This document shows positions 17,652-25,488 of a DNA stretch of 64,000 nucleotides, one piece after another. The notes beneath the pieces are model-generated. The model was not told the origin of the DNA and made no database searches. It was given only the letters and a program-made list of their open reading frames with translations. Position 1 is the first letter of the stretch. Every line of letters begins with the position of its first letter. A program made the translations under genes and the position numbers. Source of the stretch: Bradyrhizobium sp. LTSP849 (GTDB taxonomy: Bacteria > Pseudomonadota > Alphaproteobacteria > Rhizobiales > Xanthobacteraceae); contig NZ_JYMR01000039.1 of assembly GCF_000938255.1 (NCBI RefSeq), forward strand, positions 78,189-142,188, read 5' to 3'.

Positions 17652-18538
17652 GATCGCTGCACCGGATCGAGCGCAAGGCGTAACCCGTCGCCGAGCAGGT
17701 TGAGGCCGATCACGCTCGAGATGATGCAGACAATCGGCAGCGCCATGATCCATGGCGCCTGATAGACGATCTGGCGACCCTCAGCGATCATGCTGCCCCA
17801 GGTCGGCGTATCGCCTGCAACGGAGATGCCGACAAAGGAAAGGATGACCTCCACCAGGATCGCGATCCCCATTTCGACCGCGAGCAGCGTGACCAGGAGC
17901 GGAACGAGATTGGGCAGCACCTCCAGCCGCAGCAGCTTTGCGCGGCTCAATCCGATCACCCGGGCGGCCGCGGCGTAGTCGCGGGTCAGCTGCACCATCG
18001 TCTCCGCGCGCACCACGCGGGCGAAGCGGGTCCAGTCGACCACGACGATCGCCGCGATTACCGAGGTCAGGCCGGCGCCGATCACCGCCGCCAGCACGAT
18101 GGACAGCAACACCGGCGGAAACGCCATCCAGACGTCGATCAGCCGCGAGATCAGCTGATCGACCCAGCCGCCGAAACTGCCCGCGAACAGGCCAAGCGCG
18201 ACGCCGATCAGCGCCGCGAGCGTGGCCGCGATCAGCGCGACGGCGACCGCAATGCGCGCCGAATAGATCAGCCGCGACAGCACGCAGCGACCGAGGCTGT
18301 CGGTGCCGAGCAGATACGCGTGATCGCCGCCCTGCATCCAGGCCGGCGGCAGCTGTGCCGACATCAGATCCTGCTCGAGCGGATCATGCGGCGCGAGCAC
18401 TGGCGCAAATGCCGCAACCAGCACCAGCACGGCGACCAGCGCGGCGCCTACCCACAATCGCGCGCCACCTCGCTTCAACCCGGCGAGCAGGCGCGATGGC
18501 GGCAGGGTGAGCGCTATATCAGCCATAGCATCAGCCAT
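17648..18538 (-). CDS. ABC transporter permease (DppC type)
   Basis: A 296-residue permease with about six membrane helices. The N-terminal helix (LWVGAALVAVLVLVAAFAPV) is followed by the DppC-type loop APHDPLEQD, then the LLGTDSLGRCVLSRLIYSAR segment. The EAA-like cytoplasmic loop is YAAAARVIGLSRAKLLRLEV. It pairs with the upstream DppB-type permease, whose stop it overlaps by eight bases. Met5 at 18526 is an alternative start that would remove the overlap. Confidence 0.9.
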   Translation of the reverse strand: MADAMADIALTLPPSRLLAGLKRGGARLWVGAALVAVLVLVAAFAPVLAPHDPLEQDLMSAQLPPAWMQGGDHAYLLGTDSLGRCVLSRLIYSARIAVAVALIAATLAALIGVALGLFAGSFGGWVDQLISRLIDVWMAFPPVLLSIVLAAVIGAGLTSVIAAIVVVDWTRFARVVRAETMVQLTRDYAAAARVIGLSRAKLLRLEVLPNLVPLLVTLLAVEMGIAILVEVILSFVGISVAGDTPTWGSMIAEGRQIVYQAPWIMALPIVCIISSVIGLNLLGDGLRLALDPVQRS

Positions 18539-19538
18539 GGCGCAGCCTCGGATCGAGCAGCGCTACCACGAGATCGACGGCGAGATTGAGCGCGATGAAC
18601 AGCACCGCGAAGGTCAGCACCAGACCCTGGATCAGCGGAAAGTCGCGATTGATCACCGCGTCGATCGCCATGTTGCCGATGCCCTCGTAGGAAAAGATGC
18701 GCTCGACCAGCACGGTGCCACCGAGCAGCAGCGTCAGCTGCACGCCGCCGAGCGCGACTGTCGGGATCAGTGCGTTTGGAAAGACCTCGTGCAGCAGGAT
18801 GGCCGGCCGCGAATAGCCGCGGGCCCGCGCGATCTGCGCGTAGTCCTGATCTTCGGCATCGGCCAGCGAAGCCTTCAGGATACGCGCGACCAGCGCCGCG
18901 AAGGGCAGCGCCAGCGCCAGCGCCGGCAGGAACATGTGATGCAGCAGCGCCGAGGCCGTGTCGAAGCGGCCGGTCAGCAGGCTTTCGAGCAGATAGAAAT
19001 TGCTGCGCAGGTCGATATCAATCTGCGGATCGACGCGACCGGAGATCGGCAACCACGGAATCAGCACGCCGAACAGCAGCAGCAGGATCAATGCCCAGAG
19101 GAAATCCGGGATGGCGAGCAGCGCGCCAACACCGCCATCGACCGCCCATTCCGCGCGGCGGCCGCGCAGCAGGATGCCGGCCAGCGCCACGAGGACGCCA
19201 AGCACGACGGCAATCACCGTTGCCAGCAAGGCGAGCTCGATGGTCGCAGGCAAACGCGCCAGCAGCAGATCGAGTACGCCCTGACGTACGCTGATCGAGC
19301 GGCCGAGATCGCCGCTTGCGACCTGGCCTAGCCAGGTTGCGAATTGCTGGAGGATCGGCTGGTCGAGGCCGTAGAGCGCACGCAGCCTCGTAATGTCGGC
19401 CTCCGACGCGCCGGGAGGGATCATCATGGCGATGGGATCGCCCGGCACCACGCGCAGCAGCACGAAGACGATCACCGCGACGCCGAACAGCGTGGGCGGC
19501 ACAAGGACGAGTCGCTTGATGATCTCGCCCCATCGCAT
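18531..19538 (-). CDS. ABC transporter permease (DppB type)
   Basis: A 335-residue permease. It opens with IIKRLVLVPPTLFGVAVIVF, the typical first DppB helix, followed by RVVPGDPIAMM. The EAA-like loop is IARARGYSRPAILLHEVFPN. About six membrane helices are visible. The ATG at 19538 is chosen because the first helix begins about eight residues later; the frame is open upstream, but that part overlaps the binding-protein gene and is not family-like. The start is 29 bases from the stop of the binding-protein gene. Confidence 0.9.
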   Translation of the reverse strand: MRWGEIIKRLVLVPPTLFGVAVIVFVLLRVVPGDPIAMMIPPGASEADITRLRALYGLDQPILQQFATWLGQVASGDLGRSISVRQGVLDLLLARLPATIELALLATVIAVVLGVLVALAGILLRGRRAEWAVDGGVGALLAIPDFLWALILLLLFGVLIPWLPISGRVDPQIDIDLRSNFYLLESLLTGRFDTASALLHHMFLPALALALPFAALVARILKASLADAEDQDYAQIARARGYSRPAILLHEVFPNALIPTVALGGVQLTLLLGGTVLVERIFSYEGIGNMAIDAVINRDFPLIQGLVLTFAVLFIALNLAVDLVVALLDPRLRHG

Positions 19539-19567
19539 CGCTGTATGACTCCGCGTTTCTCGGCCGC

Positions 19568-21112
19568 TCAGGCCGGCGTGATGAGGTGCGGAAGGATCAT
19601 GCCGTTCGCCTGCGGCACCACCTTCAGGCCCTTCTTGTGGATGATCGGCTGCACGTACTGGAACAGCGGAATCACCTCGCCTTCCTCGGCGATGTATTTG
19701 TCGACGGCCTTGTAGCCGGCGATGCGCTTGGCTTCGTCCTTCTCGCCCCACAGCGGCCCAATGCGCTCGACGAGGTCCTTGCCCTTCCAGGCGCAATGCG
19801 GCGAGGGTCCGAACATGGCAAAACCGGTCGAGGTCGAGGGATCGCCGATGGCGTTGCCCCAATTGTAGAAGGCGGCCGGCGCCAGCGCATGGCGTGCGCG
19901 CAGCTCGAAGTGCTTGGCGATCTCGTAGACCTCGATGGTGGCGTCGATGCCGACCTTGCGCCACATGCCGACGATCGCCTGGATCATCTCGTAGTCCTTC
20001 GGCTTGAAGCCGCGCGTCGTCTGGATCGTGAACTTGACCGGCTTTTCCGGCGAGTAGCCGCTCTTGGCCAGCAGGCTCTTGGCAAGCTCCGGATCATAGG
20101 CAACCTTGATCGAGGGGTCGAAGGCTGCATATCCCGGCGCCTCCAGCGTCGCGATCGGAACGCCGTAGCCTTTCAACAGCCGGTCGACGATCGCCTTCTT
20201 GTCGATGGCGTGGCTTGCCGCGAGGCGTACGTTGCGATCCAGCATCGGATCGATGTCGGTGAGGAAGATCATCGCGATATCGGACACCGGCTTGGTCTGG
20301 CCGACCATGCCGGGCTTGCCCTTCAGGCGATCGAATTCCTCGTAGGGGATTTCGAAGGTGAGGTCCGATCCGCCGGATTCCATCTCGGCGACGCGGCTGG
20401 TGGAGTCCGTGATGAACTTGAACACCACGGTCTCGAAGGCGGGCTTGCCGCCCCAATAGCCCGGGTGCGCCTTCAACCGCAGGAACGCGTTGCGCTCGAA
20501 CGCGTCGACCTTGTAGGGGCCCGACCCGATCGGCGCCTTCTCGAAGCCTTCGGCGCCGACCTTCTCATAATAGGCCTTCGGCAGGATGTAGCCGGTGAGG
20601 AACGCCATCCATTTGAACAGCGTCGGCTCGAACTCCAGCACGTCGCCGGTGATGGTGTTGCCGTCGATCTTGTAGTTGCCGACCTTGGACCAGACGAACT
20701 GAATCGGATTGCCGCCCTTGGGATCGGCGGCGCGCGTGAGCGACCAGACCACGTCGTCGGGCGTCACCGGCGAGCCGTCGTGCCAGGTCGCGCCCTTGCG
20801 CAATTCCAGCGTGATCTTGCTGCGGTCCTCGTTCCAGCCCCATTTGGTCAGAAGGCCGGGCTTGAACGAGAGGTCCGCCGCCTGACCGATATAGGGATCG
20901 AACACCGACTGGTAGATCGACTGGATGGTCGGATTGACCGCCGACAGGCCCACCGTCGGATCGAACGACGGCAGATTGACGTTGTAGGCGATGGTCAGCG
21001 TACCGGCTGCTGCCGCGTGCGCAGCGCCGTCGCCGAGGAGACCGGACGTCAGCGGAAGCGCGGCAGCGCCGCCGGCGAGTTGCAGGATCGAGCGACGAGA
21101 CAGTGAAGACAT
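19568..21112 (-). CDS. ABC transporter substrate-binding protein, peptide family (SBP_bac_5)
   Basis: About 514 residues. A Tat-like leader (SLSRRSILQLAGGAAALPL, cleavage near AHA) precedes a family 5 binding protein: YNVNLPSFDPTVGLSAVNPT, LELRKGATWHDGSPVTPDDV and FKWMAFLTGYILPK. The ATG at 21112 is preferred because GGGG lies eight bases upstream; ATGs at 21118 and 21139 are possible. It heads the transport genes of the operon and should deliver the ligand to the DppB/DppC channel. The ligand is unknown. The lactone-hydrolase and SDR neighbours suggest an ester or lactone-like compound rather than a plain peptide. Confidence 0.88.
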   Translation of the reverse strand: MSSLSRRSILQLAGGAAALPLTSGLLGDGAAHAAAAGTLTIAYNVNLPSFDPTVGLSAVNPTIQSIYQSVFDPYIGQAADLSFKPGLLTKWGWNEDRSKITLELRKGATWHDGSPVTPDDVVWSLTRAADPKGGNPIQFVWSKVGNYKIDGNTITGDVLEFEPTLFKWMAFLTGYILPKAYYEKVGAEGFEKAPIGSGPYKVDAFERNAFLRLKAHPGYWGGKPAFETVVFKFITDSTSRVAEMESGGSDLTFEIPYEEFDRLKGKPGMVGQTKPVSDIAMIFLTDIDPMLDRNVRLAASHAIDKKAIVDRLLKGYGVPIATLEAPGYAAFDPSIKVAYDPELAKSLLAKSGYSPEKPVKFTIQTTRGFKPKDYEMIQAIVGMWRKVGIDATIEVYEIAKHFELRARHALAPAAFYNWGNAIGDPSTSTGFAMFGPSPHCAWKGKDLVERIGPLWGEKDEAKRIAGYKAVDKYIAEEGEVIPLFQYVQPIIHKKGLKVVPQANGMILPHLITPA

Positions 21113-21181
21113 GTTCATTACCCCAACACGATGAGCCATGTGCGAAAACGGCGCCGCAAGCGGCGCCGTCGATCAGTGCGT

Positions 21182-22414
21182 CTATTTCCCGGCGCTCTCG
21201 GACCAGCGCGCCATCAGCGTGTTCGACGGCAGCGCCTCGTCGACGAGCTTTTTCGCGGTCTCGACGCCGGCCACCGGAAGCTTCTTCGGATCGAGCAGCC
21301 CGATCTGCACCAGCACCGAGGCCTGATCCCAGTAGATGTGCTCGTTGTAGAGCTTGTCACCGCGGAAGCGCACGATCGCGACCAGCGGAATCTCGACGTA
21401 TTTGCCGGTCGGCGGCACACCCGGCAGCATCCAGTCGATCTCGATGTCGTGGGTGAAGCAGAACAGCATCTCGTCGACGATGCGGTCGGCACCGATGGTG
21501 CGCGAGATCGGCACCAGCTTGGTGTCCTGCGGCGTCTTCGGGATGAAATGGTTCTTGTAGAAACGCAGCAGGTCGCGGTAGCCGACCCCGCCGGTCATGG
21601 TCGGGATGTGGTTGACATAGGGCTCGGCGACCATGGTGGTCATGGTCTCCTCCGCCGAACGCGTCACGAATTCGAGCTCGGTATGCCGGTCCCACAATGT
21701 CGAGAGGTCATAGTGCGGGCCCAGGACTTTGCGGAACAGCGCGATCGAGCGCGAATGCGCCATCAGCGTCGCAGGCTTGTTGAAGCTGGTCCGCTCCGGC
21801 GCCGCGAAGGCATGGTCGCAGCCGGGATAGAGATAGGACTCGACGTCGGGACGGCCCTTGAACGCGGCCGTGATCTGCGCGCGCGCTTCCGGCGGCGCAA
21901 AGCGGTCGAGCTCGGCAAAGTGAAAGACCATCGGGCCTTTCACCTGACCGGCCTCGGCGAGATCGGCCTCGATGCCGACACCGTAATAGCTGACCGCGCA
22001 ATCGACATCGGTACGCGCGGCGGCGAGGTAGGCGAGCTTGCCGCCGAGACAGAAGCCGAGCGCGCCGACCTTGCCCTTGCATTCGGGGCGCGCACGCAGG
22101 ACCTTCAGCGCGTCCGCGGCATCCTTGATCGACTGGTTGGCGTCGAAGCGCTGGTAGTAGCCCATCGCCTTGCCGAAATCGGCCTCGGTGTAGCCGAGCT
22201 CGATGCCGGGCTCCATGCGCCAGAACAGATCCGGCGCGAGCACGACATAGCCTTCCTCGGCATAGTAGTCGGCGACCTCGCGCATCGATTTGTTGACGCC
22301 GAAAATCTCCTGCAACAGCAGGATGCCGGGACCGGAACCTGACGCGGGGACCGCGAGATACCCCTTGAAGCTGCCGCCATCCTTGGCAGCGATGTCGATC
22401 CATTGTCCGGCCAT
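21182..22414 (-). CDS. Dienelactone hydrolase fused to a SnoaL/NTF2-like domain
   Basis: A 410-residue two-domain protein. Residues 1-220 form a dienelactone hydrolase with the full catalytic set: Glu36 in LLQEIFG, Cys122 in GFCLGGK, Asp170 in AELDRF and His201 in GCDHAFA. The C-terminal ~150 residues (VGYRDLLRFYKNHFI onward, with WDQASVLVQIGLLD) resemble a SnoaL/NTF2-like fold. Dienelactone hydrolases are about 230 residues, so the extra domain is a fusion. The ATG at 22414 has GAAGGGA upstream. It is the first gene of the operon with the ABC importer and is divergent from a MarR-like regulator. It probably opens an imported lactone or ester. Confidence 0.87.
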   Translation of the reverse strand: MAGQWIDIAAKDGGSFKGYLAVPASGSGPGILLLQEIFGVNKSMREVADYYAEEGYVVLAPDLFWRMEPGIELGYTEADFGKAMGYYQRFDANQSIKDAADALKVLRARPECKGKVGALGFCLGGKLAYLAAARTDVDCAVSYYGVGIEADLAEAGQVKGPMVFHFAELDRFAPPEARAQITAAFKGRPDVESYLYPGCDHAFAAPERTSFNKPATLMAHSRSIALFRKVLGPHYDLSTLWDRHTELEFVTRSAEETMTTMVAEPYVNHIPTMTGGVGYRDLLRFYKNHFIPKTPQDTKLVPISRTIGADRIVDEMLFCFTHDIEIDWMLPGVPPTGKYVEIPLVAIVRFRGDKLYNEHIYWDQASVLVQIGLLDPKKLPVAGVETAKKLVDEALPSNTLMARWSESAGK

Positions 22415-22526
22415 CGTTCGATCCCTTCTCGTCGTTGAGTCCCTAGGGTCTTCCCTCCGGCGCGTCTGTTTGACGCGTCCTGCATGAGCCGAAGGCCTTG
22501 CCTTTTTCATCATGCTTTCTTAATTG

Positions 22527-22555
22527 AACTTTTAATGTAAGAATCCAACTTGTAA
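22527..22555. promoter_or_regulatory. Direct repeat AACTTTTAA / AACTTGTAA, candidate MarR-like operator
   Basis: In the AT-rich gap between the divergent hydrolase and MarR-like genes, AACTTTTAA (22527-22535) recurs as AACTTGTAA (22547-22555), exactly 20 bases apart. The two copies would lie on the same DNA face. A role in control of the operon is inferred from position only. Confidence 0.35.
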
Positions 22556-22616
22556 ATAGCATAGATTGAGCACAGCCTGCCTAGGCCGTAAGCGAGGCGG
22601 GAATCAGGAGACGATT

Positions 22617-23207
22617 TTGCGGAAGACTGAGAAGGCTGCGGCGAAACGAACCGGCGCGACGGTCAAGCCGAAGCAGCAGCGAGCCTCCAACGAGCGGCCG
22701 GGCTCCTGGCACCTGGCGCGCAGTGAAACCGAGCGGCGGCTGTCGGAATTCGAGTTCAGGGTGGAGCGGCTGGCGCAGGCCTATTACCGCTGGAAAGCCG
22801 CGTGCCTTGCGGCCGTCTGCGACGTCCCGTTGACGGGTGACGATGTTGCCGTGCTCAACGTGGTCAGGATGGGTGACGAACCGAAACGGCTGTCCGAGAT
22901 AGGTCAGTTGCTCAACCGCGTCGACGTCCCCAACCTGCAATACGCCACGCGCAAGCTGGTGAAGGCCGGCCTGATCGAGACCGAAGGTTCGTCATCGCGC
23001 AAGGAGACGCGCTATCGCCCGACCGAGACGGGCCACTCCGTCACCGAAGCCTATGCGGCGTTGCGCGCCGCGACCTTGCCGCCTATGCTGGAGGCCCTCG
23101 AAGGCTGGGCGGAAAAGTCCGAGGCCGCCGGCAGTCATCTCGAGCTGGTGTCGAGCCTCTATACCCAGGCAGCCCAGGTCGCGATCACCAGACGGCACCA
23201 GCCATAA
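22617..23207 (+). CDS. MarR-like winged-helix transcriptional regulator
   Basis: About 196 residues from a TTG start at 22617, which has a perfect AGGAG six bases upstream; another TTG in frame at 22566 lacks a good ribosome site. The N-terminal ~40 residues are Lys/Arg/Ala-rich and probably disordered. A winged helix follows (LTGDDVAVLNVVRMG, LSEIGQLLNRVDVPNLQYAT, KLVKAGLIETEGSSSRKETR). The helix-turn-helix plus wing pattern matches MarR/HTH_27. It is divergent from the hydrolase-ABC importer operon and is its likely repressor. Confidence 0.82.
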   Translation: MRKTEKAAAKRTGATVKPKQQRASNERPGSWHLARSETERRLSEFEFRVERLAQAYYRWKAACLAAVCDVPLTGDDVAVLNVVRMGDEPKRLSEIGQLLNRVDVPNLQYATRKLVKAGLIETEGSSSRKETRYRPTETGHSVTEAYAALRAATLPPMLEALEGWAEKSEAAGSHLELVSSLYTQAAQVAITRRHQP

Positions 23208-23249
23208 GGGATTGTCCCGCGCGATCCATGGCGATTGCAGACGAAAAAC

Positions 23250-23326
23250 TGGCGATCCCGGCATGACTCGAACATGCGACCTACGGTTTAGGAAACCGTC
23301 GCTCTATCCGGCTGAGCTACGGGACC
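23250..23326 (-). tRNA. tRNA-Arg (anticodon CCT)
   Basis: Read on the minus strand it folds into a complete cloverleaf of 77 bases including an encoded CCA. The acceptor GGTCCCG pairs with CGGGATC (one G-U). The anticodon stem ACGGT/ACCGT encloses TTCCTAA, so the anticodon is CCT, reading AGG. The T arm contains GTTCGAGTC. It lies alone between the MarR-like gene and the TctC gene. No integrase or attachment-site duplication is visible next to it. Confidence 0.96.
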
Positions 23327-23422
23327 GCGGAACCCGCTGAGCGGGTTACCGGCCCGTTCATATCAAAGCAGCGGCGGGACCGGAAGCCTACACTTCGCAG
23401 ACCGGGCGGGAGCTTCAGGGCC

Positions 23423-24379
23423 TTACGCCCTGATATTGTTGTCCCGCACCACCTTGCCCCAATAGGCGACCTGCGTGTCGAAGAAGGTCTTGAACGCAGG
23501 CCCGTCCTCGAGCAGCAGCGTCATCTGCTGGGTCTCCTTCAGCTGGGTGGCAGTCGCCGGCTCACTCAGGATCTCCTTGGTCGACGCCGCCATGGCCGCG
23601 ACGATGTCGGGCGGCGTGCCTGTGGGCGCGAAGATGCCCCACCAGGCGAGCGTCTCGAAATCCGGGAAGCCGGCCTCGATCGCGGTTGGCGTATCCGGCA
23701 GCAGCGGCAGACGCTGGCGGCCGAGTTGCAGGATCGGGCGCAGCAGATTGGTGCCGAGTTGGGCCGCGACCAGCGCCGCCGAACCCGCAATGAGATCGAC
23801 ATGGCCGCCGAGCACGTCGTTCATGGCAGGCCCGCCGCCACGATAGGGCACATGGGTGATCTCGACGCCGGCCTTGTTGCCGAGCACGGTCATGGCGAGA
23901 TGGCCAAGCGTGCCGATGCCGACGGAGGCGTATTTCACCGCGCCCGGGGACGCCTTGCAGGCCGCCACCACGTCGGCAAAGCTCTTATAGGGGCGGCTGG
24001 CATTGGCCGCGATCACATAAGGCGCGGTGCCGACCAGGAAGACCGGCATCAGCTCGCGCTCGACGTCGACCGGCGGCTTGTCGAGAATGGACGGGATCAC
24101 CGCATGGGAATCGAAGGTCACCAGAAACGACGAGCCGTCCGGCGGGCTCTTGGCGACCTGCGCCGCGCCGAGCGCACCGGCGGCGCCCGATTTGTTCTCG
24201 ACCACGACAATGCGGTTGAGCCTGGTTTGCAGATTGCTTTGAAGCAGCCTCGCCATCGCATCGGTCGATCCGCCCGGCGGAAACGGTACCACCAGCGTGA
24301 TCTTGCCGGCCTGAGCCGCCGCCGGCATCATTGCGAGAATGGCCGGCGCAGCCAGCAGCGCGCGTCGTGTGATCGTCAT
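23423..24379 (-). CDS. Bug-family (TctC) tripartite tricarboxylate transport receptor
   Basis: A 318-residue periplasmic receptor. The leader MTITRRALLAAPAILAMMPA with AAAQA cleavage precedes the Bug hallmark VVPFPPGGSTDAMARLL and the conserved VENKSGAAGALG segment. Bug proteins bind carboxylates or aromatic acids. No TctA/TctB membrane genes are adjacent, which is usual for these abundant orphans. It is the last gene of an operon with a CoA ligase, an RraA-like protein and a cupin, so its ligand may be the acid activated by that ligase. Confidence 0.9.
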   Translation of the reverse strand: MTITRRALLAAPAILAMMPAAAQAGKITLVVPFPPGGSTDAMARLLQSNLQTRLNRIVVVENKSGAAGALGAAQVAKSPPDGSSFLVTFDSHAVIPSILDKPPVDVERELMPVFLVGTAPYVIAANASRPYKSFADVVAACKASPGAVKYASVGIGTLGHLAMTVLGNKAGVEITHVPYRGGGPAMNDVLGGHVDLIAGSAALVAAQLGTNLLRPILQLGRQRLPLLPDTPTAIEAGFPDFETLAWWGIFAPTGTPPDIVAAMAASTKEILSEPATATQLKETQQMTLLLEDGPAFKTFFDTQVAYWGKVVRDNNIRA

Positions 24380-24427
24380 GGTCGCCTCCCTTTTTTGTTT
24401 TGCCGCTCCGCTTTTTGCTTTTGAGCG

Positions 24428-24799
24428 TTACGTCGTCCCGAAACCGGACCCCGCTTTTTTATATTCCGGCCGCGGTGGGCTAAAGATGTCCAGCACGCGG
24501 GCGCCGTCAGGTCCGGCACGCATGGTGTGCGGCACATTGCCGGGCGTGCGCCAGAAATCGCCCTTCTTCACGGAAATCTCCTCGTCACCCTGGACGCGGA
24601 TCGCCGAGCCGTCGAGCAGCACACCCCACTGCTCTTCGGGATGATGATGCAGCGTGCCATGCGCATGCGGCGCCAGCGTCACCACCGACAGCATCGCCTG
24701 CTCGCCGGAGAAGATGCGCGTGGTCACCCCCGCGGCGAGTTCGCGAAACAGCCCGTCGCTGGCGTCGTCGAGATTGTGGAATTCGTCCTTCTGGCTCAC
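24428..24799 (-). CDS. Cupin-domain protein
   Basis: A 123-residue single-domain cupin. Motif 1 is HGTLHHHPEEQWGVLLDG, with metal-ligand type His and Glu residues. Motif 2 is GDFWRTPGNVPHTM with the last His. The binding site therefore looks complete. It could be a small dioxygenase, isomerase or sensor. It lies 25 bases after the RraA-like gene and 48 bases before the Bug gene, in the same operon. Confidence 0.85.
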   Translation of the reverse strand: MSQKDEFHNLDDASDGLFRELAAGVTTRIFSGEQAMLSVVTLAPHAHGTLHHHPEEQWGVLLDGSAIRVQGDEEISVKKGDFWRTPGNVPHTMRAGPDGARVLDIFSPPRPEYKKAGSGFGTT

Positions 24800-24824
24800 G
24801 CCCGTTCTCCCTGCCTTGCTTCGA

Positions 24825-25463
24825 TTACGACTTGCCGTAGGAGCCCTGGTAGCGGCCCTCGCGGATCGCCTTCAGTGTCTCCTCCTCGCGCGTGATCTGG
24901 GCACGCACCGCCTCCAGCAGCGCCGCAGCGCCCGCGGCGGGAAATGACACCACGCCGTCTTCGTCGCCCACCACGATGTCGCCGGGCGAGATCACGCTGC
25001 CTCCGATCGAGACCGGCACGTTGATCTCGCCGGGGCCGTTCTTGTAGGGGCCGCGATGGATCACCGCGCGGGCGAAGCAGGGAAAGTCGTCGCCGGCGAA
25101 GGCCGCGACATCGCGGATGGCGCCGTCGATCACATAGCCTTCCGCTTTGCGCCACTGTGCGATGTTCTTCATGATCTCGCCGACCAGCGCCCTTGTCTCG
25201 TCGCCGCCGCCGTCGACCACGATGACGTCGCCGGGGCCGACCAGCTCGAGCGCGCGGTGGATGGCGAGATTGTCGCCGGGCCGGGTGCGCACCGTGAAGG
25301 CCGTCCCCACCAGCTTGCCGCCGCGATGATAGGGCTTCAGCCCGACCGCGCCGGGCAGACGGGCGAGATTATCGGAAATGATCGAAGTCGGCGCGACCCG
25401 AAAACCCTCGATGATGTCGGTCGGCGGCTTCGGCACGCTGTTGGCAGCGATGGTAATGGTCAT
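24825..25463 (-). CDS. RraA-like protein (HMG/CHA aldolase type)
   Basis: A 212-residue member of the RraA / 4-hydroxy-4-methyl-2-oxoglutarate aldolase family. The signature VIDGAIRDVAAF contains the catalytic-type Arg117 and Asp118 of the class II aldolases. It continues with the VPVSIGGSVISPGDIVVGDE block, which carries further family residues. With a CoA ligase and cupin in the same operon, an aldolase in aromatic or keto-acid breakdown is more likely than an RNase E regulator. The start ATG is 25 bases from the ligase stop. Confidence 0.83.
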   Translation of the reverse strand: MTITIAANSVPKPPTDIIEGFRVAPTSIISDNLARLPGAVGLKPYHRGGKLVGTAFTVRTRPGDNLAIHRALELVGPGDVIVVDGGGDETRALVGEIMKNIAQWRKAEGYVIDGAIRDVAAFAGDDFPCFARAVIHRGPYKNGPGEINVPVSIGGSVISPGDIVVGDEDGVVSFPAAGAAALLEAVRAQITREEETLKAIREGRYQGSYGKS

Positions 25464-25488
25464 ACGTTCAGTCCTTCCGTGATTTCTC

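Noticed and set aside
19586..21106. A 506-residue open frame opposite the peptide-binding protein
   Set aside because: No family pattern and no ribosome site; the other strand encodes an intact binding protein with a leader.
23240..23330. tRNA-Arg as an attachment site for an integrated element
   Set aside because: No integrase gene or repeated tRNA 3' end is visible near it.
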